A stretch of DNA of 33,763 nt, from the NCBI GenBank assembly GCA_946479475.1, contig CAMLGG010000022.1:1-33763 (forward strand), in the 5' to 3' direction. The translations under genes were made by a program, and so were the position numbers. The stretch is from an uncultured Ideonella sp. (GTDB lineage Bacteria > Pseudomonadota > Gammaproteobacteria > Burkholderiales > Burkholderiaceae). This document shows positions 1-7,106 of this stretch, piece by piece (position 1 is the first letter of the stretch; every line of letters begins with the position of its first letter). The notes under the pieces were generated by a model, which saw nothing but the letters and a program-made list of their open reading frames with translations, did not search any database and was not told where the DNA came from.

Positions 1-590
1 TCGCCTACGGCCAGAACGGCGAGATGCTGCGGCCCGAGAACGGCTACCCGCTGCGGCTGGTCGTCCCCGGCGTGCAGGGCGTGAGCTGGGTCAAGTACCT
101 GCGGCGCATCGAGGTCGGCGACCAGCCCTACGGCACCAAGGACGAGTCCGTGCACTACATCGACCTGATGCCCGACGGCCGCCATCGGCAATACAGCAGC
201 ATCCAGGAGTGCAAGAGCGTGATCACCACGCCTTCGGGCGGCCAGGTGCTGCTGGACAAGGGCTACTACTGCATCTCCGGCCTGGCCTGGTCGGGCCGCG
301 GCAAGGTCAAGGCGGTCGACGTCTCGGTCGACGGTGGCCGCAACTGGCGGCCCGCGCGGCTCGAGTCACCGGTGATGAGCAAGTGCCTGACGCGCTTCTC
401 GATCGACTGGGCCTGGGACGGCCAGCCGGCGATCGTGCAGAGCCGCGCCACCGACGAGACCGGCTACGTGCAGCCCAACTACGGCCAGTCCCGCGCGGTG
501 CGGGGCAAGCGCTCGATCTACCACAACAACTCCATCCAGAGCTGGCTGGTGCAGGAAAGCGGGGAGGTGCGCAATGTGCAGCTCTCGTGA
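1..590 (+). CDS. soxC: Sulfur dehydrogenase molybdopterin subunit SoxC, C-terminal part (5' end outside window)
   Basis: The first complete codon is at position 3 and the frame is open to the TGA at 588-590, giving about 195 residues of the C-terminal region. SoxC is the molybdenum-cofactor subunit of the periplasmic SoxCD complex, which removes electrons from the SoxY-bound sulfane sulfur. The visible part fits the dimerisation domain of the sulfite oxidase family: the AYGQNGE and RPENGYPLRLVVPG stretches at its start, then WVKYLRRIEVGD, and later an Ig-like region with VDVSVDGGRNW and RFSIDWAW. The cofactor-binding domain, with its conserved cysteine, lies upstream and cannot be checked. 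The gene overlaps soxD by 17 bases. The downstream soxD-YZAXB set makes SoxC much more likely than a stand-alone sulfite dehydrogenase. Confidence 0.95.
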   Translation, partial: AYGQNGEMLRPENGYPLRLVVPGVQGVSWVKYLRRIEVGDQPYGTKDESVHYIDLMPDGRHRQYSSIQECKSVITTPSGGQVLLDKGYYCISGLAWSGRGKVKAVDVSVDGGRNWRPARLESPVMSKCLTRFSIDWAWDGQPAIVQSRATDETGYVQPNYGQSRAVRGKRSIYHNNSIQSWLVQESGEVRNVQLS

Positions 591-1638
591 GCGACTGCGT
601 CGAGTGGCGCTGGGCGTGGCCGTCGCGCTGGCCTGCGGGCCGCTGCTCGCCGCGCCGGCCGACGGCTACCCCGGCATCGGCCGGCCCGCCACGCCCAAGG
701 AGCTCGCGGCCTGGGACATCGACGTCCGTCCCGACTTCAAGGGCCTGCCGGCGGGCAGCGGGTCGGTCGCGCAGGGGCAGGACGTCTGGGAGTCGAAGTG
801 CGCCTCCTGCCACGGCGTCTTCGGGGAATCGAACCAGGTGTTCAACCCGCTGGTGGGCGGCACCACCGCCGAGGACGTGAAGACCGGCCGGGTCGCCCGG
901 CTGATGGACCCGGCCTACCCGGGCCGCACGACGCTGATGAAGGTCCCCACCGTCTCGACGCTGTGGGACTACATCAACCGTGCCATGCCCTGGAACGCGC
1001 CGAAGTCGCTGAAGACGAACGAGGTCTACGCCGTCACCGCCTTCCTGCTGAACCTCGGCGGCGTGGTGCCGGACGACTTCGTGCTCTCCGACCGGACCAT
1101 GGCCGAGGCGCAGGCGCGCCTGCCCAACCGCAACGGCATGACGACCGACCATGCGCTGTGGCCCGGCCGCTCGCTGCCGGGCACTGCGGCCAGGCCGGAC
1201 ATCCAGGTGACCGCGTGCATGCGTGATTGCGCCACCGAGCCGCACGTCGCCTCGATGCTGCCCGACCACGCCCGCAACGCCCATGGCAACCTCGCCGAGC
1301 AGAACCGGCTCGTCGGGGCCCAGCACGGGGCCAGCACCGGCTCCGCGGCGCCGGCCCCGGCCGCCTCCTCTTCGGGCAGCCCCCAAGGGCCGATGAGCCT
1401 GCTGCAGGGCCATGGCTGCGTCGCCTGCCATGCCGTCGACACCAAGGTCCTCGGCCCCGCATTCAAGGACGTCGCGGCCAGGCATGGCGCCCGCGCCGAC
1501 GCAGTGAGCTACCTCAGCGACAAAATCAGGACCGGGGGATCCGGCGTCTGGGGGACCATCCCGATGCCGCCGCAGACCCTTTCAGAAGCCGACGCCCGGG
1601 TCATCGCGCAATGGCTTGCGCAAGGCGCCAAGAAATGA
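574..1638 (+). CDS. soxD: Diheme cytochrome c SoxD, electron-accepting subunit of sulfur dehydrogenase
   Basis: This 354-residue exported protein has an N-terminal signal peptide (hydrophobic stretch about residues 10-27) and two heme c motifs, CASCH at 76-80 and CVACH at 282-286. Two cytochrome domains are joined by an Ala/Ser/Gly/Pro-rich linker at about 251-275. Likely Met axial ligands are M138 (RAMPWNAP) for the first heme and M331 (WGTIPMPP) for the second. SoxD pairs with SoxC and passes electrons on to small periplasmic cytochromes. The ATG lies inside the end of soxC, so the two are probably translationally coupled. The two-heme layout matches Paracoccus-type SoxD. I see nothing truncated or missing. 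Confidence 0.95.
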   Translation: MCSSRERLRRVALGVAVALACGPLLAAPADGYPGIGRPATPKELAAWDIDVRPDFKGLPAGSGSVAQGQDVWESKCASCHGVFGESNQVFNPLVGGTTAEDVKTGRVARLMDPAYPGRTTLMKVPTVSTLWDYINRAMPWNAPKSLKTNEVYAVTAFLLNLGGVVPDDFVLSDRTMAEAQARLPNRNGMTTDHALWPGRSLPGTAARPDIQVTACMRDCATEPHVASMLPDHARNAHGNLAEQNRLVGAQHGASTGSAAPAPAASSSGSPQGPMSLLQGHGCVACHAVDTKVLGPAFKDVAARHGARADAVSYLSDKIRTGGSGVWGTIPMPPQTLSEADARVIAQWLAQGAKK

Positions 1639-1673
1639 CTTTCGCCGCCCTTCAGGGTTGGGCCGCTTGCCGG

Positions 1674-1685
1674 CCCGGCGCCGGG
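1674..1685. repeat. Short perfect palindrome between soxD and soxY
   Basis: The 87-base gap between soxD and soxY (1639-1725) holds the self-complementary 12-mer CCCGGCGCCGGG, extendable by one G/C pair each side. It could form a stem in the mRNA or act as an RNA processing or pausing point between soxCD and soxYZAXB. There is no T-run, so it is not a convincing terminator. Such GC palindromes can also arise by chance in DNA of this composition. Confidence 0.3.
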
Positions 1686-1725
1686 CGACTACACCAGAAC
1701 CTGCATGAGCAAGGAGTGCACACGC

Positions 1726-2184
1726 ATGCTGAAGCGACGTGAAATGCTGGCGCGAAGCGCCACCCTGGCGGGGCTGATGGCCTCCGCAGGCCTGTGGCCG
1801 GCCCTGGCCCGGGCCGAGTGGAACCAGCCGGCCTTCGACGCCAAGAGCATGGCCGATGCCCTCAAGGCCCTCGGCGGAGCGGCGCCCACCGAGAGCAAGG
1901 ACGTGACCCTCACCGGCCCGGACATCGCCGAGAACGGCGCCGTCGTGCCCATCGGCGCATCGACCGCCCTGCCCGGCGTCAAGCGCATGCTCATCCTGAT
2001 CGAGAAGAACCCGTCGGTGCTGGCCGCGGCCTTCGACGTCAGCGATGCGGTGGACGCCAACTTCTCGACCCGCGTCAAGATGGCCCAGTCGTCCAACGTC
2101 TATGCGGTGGCGATGATGTCCGACGGCAAGGTGCTCTACGCGCAGAAGGAGATCAAGGTCACCCTCGGCGGTTGTGGGGGCTGA
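1726..2184 (+). CDS. soxY: Sulfur carrier protein SoxY
   Basis: SoxY carries thiosulfate-derived sulfur on a C-terminal cysteine while the other Sox proteins act on it. The 152-residue product ends in the hallmark GGCGG swinging arm, with Cys150 as the carrier residue. The start at 1726 is preferred over an in-frame ATG at 1705 because AAGGAG at 1711-1716 sits 9 bases before it. It also leaves a clean Tat signal, KRREML followed by a hydrophobic stretch and ARA before the mature AEWNQ. SoxY is known to be exported by Tat already folded with SoxZ, which has no signal of its own. Mature SoxY has the expected beta-sandwich size of about 120 residues. The gene is followed by soxZ after 51 bases. 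Confidence 0.96.
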   Translation: MLKRREMLARSATLAGLMASAGLWPALARAEWNQPAFDAKSMADALKALGGAAPTESKDVTLTGPDIAENGAVVPIGASTALPGVKRMLILIEKNPSVLAAAFDVSDAVDANFSTRVKMAQSSNVYAVAMMSDGKVLYAQKEIKVTLGGCGG

Positions 2185-2235
2185 TTCCTTCTTCCTTTCC
2201 TTTCCGATCCGTACAGACATTCCCAGGAGCCTTCC

Positions 2236-2547
2236 ATGGCAGATCCGATGCGCATCCGCGCACAGTCCTCCGGCAACGGCGCCACGGTGCGCGTGCTGAT
2301 GAGCCACGAGATGGAGACCGGCCTGCGCAAGGACGCGAACGGCGTCACGATCCCGGCCTGGCACATCCGCGAGGTGAGCGCCGCCCTCAACGGCAAGACG
2401 GTGATGACGGCCCAGTGGGGCCCGTCGATCGCCAAGAATCCCTTCCTGCAGTTCAACATCAAGGGCGCCAAGGCCGGCGACAAGGTGAGCATCACCTGGG
2501 TCGACAACAAGGGCGACAAGCGCACCGACGAGGCCGTGGTCAGCTGA
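2236..2547 (+). CDS. soxZ: SoxY-partner protein SoxZ
   Basis: The 103-residue product is the normal length for SoxZ, the immunoglobulin-like partner that forms the SoxYZ heterodimer. Family-typical segments include PMRIRAQ near the N-terminus, VRVLMSHEMETGLRKD and IPAWHIREV, and a central NPFLQFNIKG. There is no signal peptide, as expected for a protein carried through the Tat pore by SoxY. AGGAG at 2225-2229 lies 6 bases before the ATG. The 51-base gap from soxY is CT-rich (TTCCTTCTTCCTTTCC-like) and unstructured by eye. Confidence 0.95.
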   Translation: MADPMRIRAQSSGNGATVRVLMSHEMETGLRKDANGVTIPAWHIREVSAALNGKTVMTAQWGPSIAKNPFLQFNIKGAKAGDKVSITWVDNKGDKRTDEAVVS

Positions 2548-2584
2548 CCGCGGCCGCCTCACCCGAACCCCCGCAGGAGACCGC

Positions 2585-3412
2585 GTGCAAGCACCCGTTC
2601 ACAAGACAGGATCCGCCGCCCTCGCCCCCATCGTGGCATTGACCCTGGCCCTGGCCACCGGCGGCGCCCTGGCCCAGAAGAGCGCCGCCGACGGCATCGC
2701 CGAATACCGCGCGATGCTGGCCGAAGGCAACCCCGCCGAGCTGTTCGAGGCCAAGGGCGAGGCCTTGTGGAAGGAGCCGCGCGGGCCGAAGAAGGCCTCG
2801 CTCGAGCGCTGCGACCTGGGCCTGGGTCCCGGCGTCGTCAAGGGCGCGTGGGTGCAGTTGCCGCGCTGGTTCCCCGACACCAAGCGGGTGCAGGACCTCG
2901 AATCCCGCCTGCTGACCTGCATGCAGGAGTTGCAGGGCATCCCGGCCGAAGAGGTCGCGAAGACCCCGTTCGGCAAGGGCGAGCAGAAGACCATGGAGGC
3001 CCTGGCGGCCTGGATCTCCGCCGAGTCGCGCGGCCAGCGGATGAACCTGCCGCAATCGCACCCGGAGGAGAAGCGCATGTACTCGCTCGGCGAGAAGGCC
3101 TTCTACTTCCGGGGCGGGCCGATGGATTTCGCCTGTGCCACCTGCCATGGCGACGCCGGCAAGCGCATCCGCCTGCAGGACCTGCCGGACCTGCGCACCA
3201 ACCCTGGCGACGGCGTCGGCTTCGCGGCCTGGCCGGCCTACCGGGTGTCCAGCGGCGAGCTCTGGAGCATGCAAAGGCGCCTGAACGACTGCTACCGCCA
3301 GCAGCGCTTCCCCTATCCCGGCTACGCCTCGGACGTGACCATCGCGCTGGCCGTCTTCATGGGCGTCAATGCCAAGGGTGCCGAGTCCATCGCGCCCGCG
3401 ATCAAGCGCTGA
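2585..3412 (+). CDS. soxA: L-cysteine S-thiosulfotransferase subunit SoxA (monoheme type)
   Basis: SoxA is the catalytic cytochrome of the SoxAX complex, which attaches thiosulfate to the SoxY cysteine. The start codon is GTG at 2585, with AGGAGA at 2575-2580. The 275-residue product has a signal peptide ending near ALA-Q31. Only one CXXCH is present (CATCH, 184-188). The N-terminal domain keeps Cys76 and Cys112, which form a disulfide in family members that lost the second heme. Cys236, in the RRLNDCYRQQR segment, matches the unusual cysteine (persulfide) axial ligand that is also the catalytic residue. This matches the one-heme SoxA known from Starkeya rather than the two-heme Paracoccus form. 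Confidence 0.95.
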   Translation: MQAPVHKTGSAALAPIVALTLALATGGALAQKSAADGIAEYRAMLAEGNPAELFEAKGEALWKEPRGPKKASLERCDLGLGPGVVKGAWVQLPRWFPDTKRVQDLESRLLTCMQELQGIPAEEVAKTPFGKGEQKTMEALAAWISAESRGQRMNLPQSHPEEKRMYSLGEKAFYFRGGPMDFACATCHGDAGKRIRLQDLPDLRTNPGDGVGFAAWPAYRVSSGELWSMQRRLNDCYRQQRFPYPGYASDVTIALAVFMGVNAKGAESIAPAIKR

Positions 3413-3421
3413 GGTAACGAC

Positions 3422-4075
3422 ATGACGCCGAGAAGACTGAAGCTCTCCGCCCTGGCCCTGGGCACCGTGGCCGCGATGGCCGGCTGCGCCACAGGGCCCT
3501 CGTCCGGGCAGCTGGACCGCGAGTTCGCCGCGATGATGAAGGCCTCCTTCCGCAGCGAGGGCATCGCGACCGTGGACCGGCTCGAGCAGGATGCCGACCA
3601 GGCCGCCTGCTCCACCGGCCACCAGGCCAGCCCGGGCGATACCCAGCGCATCGAGGCCAATGCCCGCGCCACCATCCGGCCGCCCAGCGACGGCCAGTAC
3701 CTGGGCGACTGGCGCGAGGGCGAGAAGCTCGCGCAGAACGGCCGCGGCATGACCTGGACGGACAAGAGCGCCGATGCGTCGGCCAACGGGGCCAACTGCT
3801 ACAACTGCCACCAGATCAACAAGGCCGAGATCTCCTTCGGCACCATCGGGCCCAGCCTCTACCAGTACGGCAGGCTGCGCGGGGTGAGCGACCCCGCCGA
3901 CCCTTCGGCCCAGCCCATGCTGCAGTACACCTGGGGCAAGCTCTACAACTCCTGGGCCTACAACGCCTGCTCCAACATGCCGCGCTTCGGCCACAAGGGC
4001 CTGCTCAACGAGATGCAGCTCAAGCACGTGATGGCACTGCTGCTGGATCCGAAGTCGCCAGTCAACGCGCAATAG
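3422..4075 (+). CDS. soxX: Cytochrome c SoxX, partner of SoxA, possible lipoprotein
   Basis: The 217-residue product has one heme c motif, CYNCH at 126-130, and a C-terminal NMPRFGHKG segment whose Met186 is the likely distal ligand. It is the small electron-accepting subunit of SoxAX and follows soxA after 9 bases. About 90 residues precede the heme domain, longer than the minimal SoxX but known in the class with an N-terminal extension. The signal region ends in AAMAGC with Cys22, which resembles a lipobox although Met at the -3 position is less usual. It may therefore be anchored to a membrane. Cys63 in the extension (AACSTGH) has no obvious role. Confidence 0.93.
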   Translation: MTPRRLKLSALALGTVAAMAGCATGPSSGQLDREFAAMMKASFRSEGIATVDRLEQDADQAACSTGHQASPGDTQRIEANARATIRPPSDGQYLGDWREGEKLAQNGRGMTWTDKSADASANGANCYNCHQINKAEISFGTIGPSLYQYGRLRGVSDPADPSAQPMLQYTWGKLYNSWAYNACSNMPRFGHKGLLNEMQLKHVMALLLDPKSPVNAQ

Positions 4076-4090
4076 CGCAGGGTTCTCTCC

Positions 4091-5830
4091 ATGAGCATGA
4101 GCAAGCGGGACTTCCTGCAAGTCCTGGGGGCGGCTTCGGCCGCCGGAATGGGCCTGGGCCGCTGGGCCGAGGCCGACGCGGCCACCGCCAGCGAGGGCCT
4201 GTACGAGGTGCCGCGCTTCGGCCAGGTCTCGTTCCTCCACATGACCGACTGTCATGCGCAGCTGCGGCCGCTGCGCTTCCGCGAGCCGAGCGTCAACCTC
4301 GGCGTCGGCTCCATGCAGGGCCAGTGGCCGCACCTGGTGGGCGAGAGCTTCCTGCAGCGCGCCGGCCTGCGCCCCGGCACCGAGCTCGCGCATGCCTACA
4401 CCTGCCTGGACTTCGAGCAGGCCGCGCGGCGCTACGGGCGGGTCGGCGGCTTCTCGCACCTCGCCACGCTGGTGAAGCGGCTGAAGGCGAGCCGGCCCGG
4501 CGCCCTGCTGCTGGACGGCGGAGACACCTGGCAAGGCTCGGCCACTTCGCTGTGGACCGAGGCCCAGGACATGGTCGAGGCCACCAAGCTGCTCGGCGTC
4601 GACGTGATGACCGGCCACTGGGAGTTCACCTACGGCATGGAGCGGGTGAAGGAAATCGTCGAGAAGGATTTCAAGGGCCGCATCGCCTTCGTCGCGCAGA
4701 ACGTCAAGACCGCCGATTTCGGCGACCCGGTGTTCGAGTCGCACGTGATGCGCGAGATCAACGGCGTGCCCTGCGCCATCATCGGCCAGGCCTTCCCCTA
4801 CACCCCCATCGCCAACCCGCGCTACTTCGTCGCCGACTGGACCTTCGGCATCCAGGACGAGCAGATGCAGAAGGTGGTCGACGAGGTGCGCGCCAAGGGG
4901 GCCCAGGTCGTCGTCGTGCTCAGCCACAACGGCATGGACGTGGACCTGAAGATGGCCAGCCGGGTGCGCGGCATCGATGCCATCTTCGGCGGCCACACCC
5001 ACGACGGGGTGCCGGTCGCCGTGCCCGTGGCGAACGCAGGCGGCAAGACGCTCGTCACGAACGCGGGATCGAACGGCAAGTTCCTGGGCGTGATGGATTT
5101 CGAGCTCAAGGGCGGGCGCGTGAGCGACTTTCGCTACCGCCTGCTGCCGGTCTTCGCCGACCAGTTGCCGGCCGACCCGGCCATGGAGGCGCTGATCGCC
5201 AAGGTCCGCGCCCCCTACGAGGCGCGCCTGGGCGAAAAGCTCGCGGTGACCGACGGCCTGCTCTACCGGCGAGGCAACTTCAACGGCAGCTGGGACCAGC
5301 TGATCTGCGATGCGCTGATGCAGGTCCAGGGCGCCGACATCGCCTTCTCTCCGGGCTTCCGCTGGGGCACCTCGCTGCTGCCCGGCGAGGTGATCACCCG
5401 CGAGACGATGATGGACCAGCTCGCGATCACCTACCCCTACGCCACCGTCACCGAGATGAGCGGCGAGATGATCAAGACGGTGCTGGAGGACGTCTGCGAC
5501 AACCTCTTCAACCCGGACCCGTACTACCAGCAGGGCGGCGACATGGTCCGCGTGGGCGGCCTCACCTACACCTGCACGCCGGGCGAGGCGATGGGCCGGC
5601 GCATAGGCGACATGCGGCTCAAGGGCAAGCCGATCGAGGCGGGCAAGAGCTACAAGGTGGCCGGCTGGGCCCCGGTGGCCGAGGCAGCGCGCACGGCGCC
5701 GGGCACGAAGCCGGTGTGGGATGTCGTCGAGTCGTGGCTCAAGTCGCAGCAGGGTGGCCGGGTCTCGGTCCGGACGGTCAACACGCCTCGGCTGGTCGGC
5801 GTCGCCGGCAACCCCGGCATGACGGCATGA
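4091..5830 (+). CDS. soxB: Thiosulfohydrolase SoxB
   Basis: SoxB is a periplasmic dimanganese hydrolase of the 5'-nucleotidase family that releases sulfate from the SoxY-bound thiosulfonate. The 579-residue product carries the metallophosphoesterase motifs: MTDCHAQL (Asp53, His55), LLDGGDTWQGS (Asp145), VLSHNG (His279) and GGHTHDG (His302, His304). The C-terminal half, with YQQGGDMVRVGGLTYTCTPG, is the 5'-nucleotidase C domain. A Tat-like signal, SKRDFLQVLGAASAAG, has Lys-Arg instead of Arg-Arg. Two ATGs (4091 and 4097) are possible starts and differ by two residues. It is the last gene of the sox operon and converges on a YeeE-type permease gene. Confidence 0.97.
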   Translation: MSMSKRDFLQVLGAASAAGMGLGRWAEADAATASEGLYEVPRFGQVSFLHMTDCHAQLRPLRFREPSVNLGVGSMQGQWPHLVGESFLQRAGLRPGTELAHAYTCLDFEQAARRYGRVGGFSHLATLVKRLKASRPGALLLDGGDTWQGSATSLWTEAQDMVEATKLLGVDVMTGHWEFTYGMERVKEIVEKDFKGRIAFVAQNVKTADFGDPVFESHVMREINGVPCAIIGQAFPYTPIANPRYFVADWTFGIQDEQMQKVVDEVRAKGAQVVVVLSHNGMDVDLKMASRVRGIDAIFGGHTHDGVPVAVPVANAGGKTLVTNAGSNGKFLGVMDFELKGGRVSDFRYRLLPVFADQLPADPAMEALIAKVRAPYEARLGEKLAVTDGLLYRRGNFNGSWDQLICDALMQVQGADIAFSPGFRWGTSLLPGEVITRETMMDQLAITYPYATVTEMSGEMIKTVLEDVCDNLFNPDPYYQQGGDMVRVGGLTYTCTPGEAMGRRIGDMRLKGKPIEAGKSYKVAGWAPVAEAARTAPGTKPVWDVVESWLKSQQGGRVSVRTVNTPRLVGVAGNPGMTA

Positions 5831-5851
5831 CGGCGTGAGCCGCCGCCGTCA
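5828..5851. terminator. Stem-loop spanning both stop codons of convergent soxB and yeeE
   Basis: TGACGGCG (5828-5835) and CGCCGTCA (5844-5851) form a perfect 8-bp stem with an 8-base loop. The TGA of soxB is the left end and the reverse-strand TGA of the permease gene is the right end. It could end transcription from both sides. No T-run follows on either strand, so intrinsic termination would be weak. Confidence 0.4.
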
Positions 5852-6958
5852 CGGCAAGGCGTAGCTCGAAGTCTGGCCGGCCGCCGGCGCCGCCGGCGCC
5901 TCGCGCGTCCGGTCCACCAGCGAGTCGGTCAGCGCCGCGGCGCCCCACATGCTGCACAGCGTGACCCAGGAGGTGACCGTGAACACGGCCGCGCCCGACA
6001 CGCCGGCACCGACGGCGCAGCCGCCCGCGAGCATGCCGCCAAAGCCCATCAGCAGGGCGCCGGCGATGTAGCGGCGCATCGACTGCCCGCCCTGGAAACC
6101 CTCCAGCCGCAGCTCTCGCCACAGCGCGGCCGAGACGAAGGCACCGGCGGCCACGCCGGGCACCAGGCCGAGGTCGAACTTCAAGGGCTGGCCCGGCGGC
6201 GAGAGCACCAGCATCAGCGTCTGGGCCGCCGGGCCGGTGAACGACAGGCTCTGGATCGGCACCACGACGTCGAAGGCCGCGCGCGACATGGCGTACGTCA
6301 GCCACCAGGCCGCCGCCACCATCGCGCCCACGCCGACCGCGCCGAACCAGCCCCAGAAGCGAAGCCGCTGGCGCCGGGCCCACACCAGCGCGGCCAGCAG
6401 CCATGCCGCACCGAACACCAGGCCGCCGGCATGGCCCCAGCCGGTCATCGCCAGCAGGTCGCGCGAGGAGCCGCCCTCCACCGTCCACCAGCCGGAAATC
6501 GCCAGGCGAACCGGCGACAGCAGTCCCGACCAGGCCGATTGCGCGGTGACGGCGAAGACCAGCCCCGACAGCAGCGCGCGCAGGTTGCCCTGGGCCGCCA
6601 GCACCAGCAGCCGGCTCGCACAGCCGCGGGCGAGGATCATGCCGACGCCGAACATCGCGCCGCCGAAGGCCGCGCCCGAAAGGCTGCCGCGGGCGGCGAG
6701 CTGGCGAGCGTCGCTGACATCGAGCGCGCCGGCGAGGATGAGCGCCTGCGTCAGCATCACCGCCGTCGAAAAGGTGAACAGCCACACCGCGAGCTTGCCC
6801 TCGCGGGTGCCGCGGGCGAACTCGATCACCGCCGAGCGCAGGCAGAAGCGCGAGCGGTGCGCGAAGAAGCCGAACAGCAGTCCGACGGCCGCCCCGGCCA
6901 GCGTGACGCCGCCCGCTTCGCCCAGGCGCCCGAGGATCAGGTCGATGACGGAAGCCAT
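5849..6958 (-). CDS. YeeE/YedE-family sulfur-compound permease (TsuA-like)
   Basis: This 369-residue polytopic inner-membrane protein belongs to the YeeE/YedE family, whose studied member TsuA imports thiosulfate through a relay of conserved cysteines. Three such cysteines are visible: Cys39 in HRSRFCLRSA, Cys113 in LARGCASR and Cys314 in AGGCAVGAGVSG. Many hydrophobic segments cover most of the length. ATG 6958 is chosen over an in-frame TTG at 6973, which adds only five residues. Its position downstream of soxB and beside a second YeeE suggests it moves thiosulfate or another sulfane-sulfur species for or from the Sox pathway. The substrate and direction are inference. A -10-like TATAGA abuts the ATG on the reverse strand. 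Confidence 0.88.
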   Translation of the reverse strand: MASVIDLILGRLGEAGGVTLAGAAVGLLFGFFAHRSRFCLRSAVIEFARGTREGKLAVWLFTFSTAVMLTQALILAGALDVSDARQLAARGSLSGAAFGGAMFGVGMILARGCASRLLVLAAQGNLRALLSGLVFAVTAQSAWSGLLSPVRLAISGWWTVEGGSSRDLLAMTGWGHAGGLVFGAAWLLAALVWARRQRLRFWGWFGAVGVGAMVAAAWWLTYAMSRAAFDVVVPIQSLSFTGPAAQTLMLVLSPPGQPLKFDLGLVPGVAAGAFVSAALWRELRLEGFQGGQSMRRYIAGALLMGFGGMLAGGCAVGAGVSGAAVFTVTSWVTLCSMWGAAALTDSLVDRTREAPAAPAAGQTSSYALP

Positions 6959-7072
6959 GTCTATATCAGCCAACTCGAATGTGTCGATGATGCGCGCAGG
7001 CGATCGCAGGAAGCTTGACGAACCTCAGCCTGCCGACCGCCCCGGGGCGCTCCGAAACGGGCGGGATCGGCG

Positions 7073-7105
7073 TATAGTGCCCAGAACATCACTATTTGCT
7101 GATGT
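7073..7105 (+). promoter_or_regulatory. Promoter -10 and dyad operator candidate upstream of the MBL hydrolase gene
   Basis: TATAGT at 7073-7078 is a five-of-six match to a -10 box. Just downstream, where transcription would start, lies the dyad ACATCA (7086-7091), 8 bases, TGATGT (7100-7105). GTATAG (7072-7077) and CTATAC (7110-7115) add an outer, less symmetrical pair. GCTGATGTA at 7098-7106 recurs as GCTGATATA on the reverse strand at 6962-6970, next to the divergent permease start. It recurs again as GCTGATGCA (reverse strand, 8539-8547) before the ArsR gene. The likely binder is that ArsR protein. The -35 is poor. Confidence 0.5.
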
Positions 7106-7106
7106 A

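Noticed and set aside
2540..5002. Very long open frame (820 codons) antisense to soxZ-soxA-soxX-soxB
   Set aside because: The translation is low-complexity, rich in His, Ala, Gly and Arg, with no family motif. The plus strand carries four clear sox genes. Long antisense frames are expected at this GC content.
6237..7106. Upstream extension of the MBL hydrolase frame across the permease gene
   Set aside because: It is fully antisense to the YeeE gene, and its Arg/Pro/Thr/Ser-rich translation precedes a normal signal peptide that starts at 7107.
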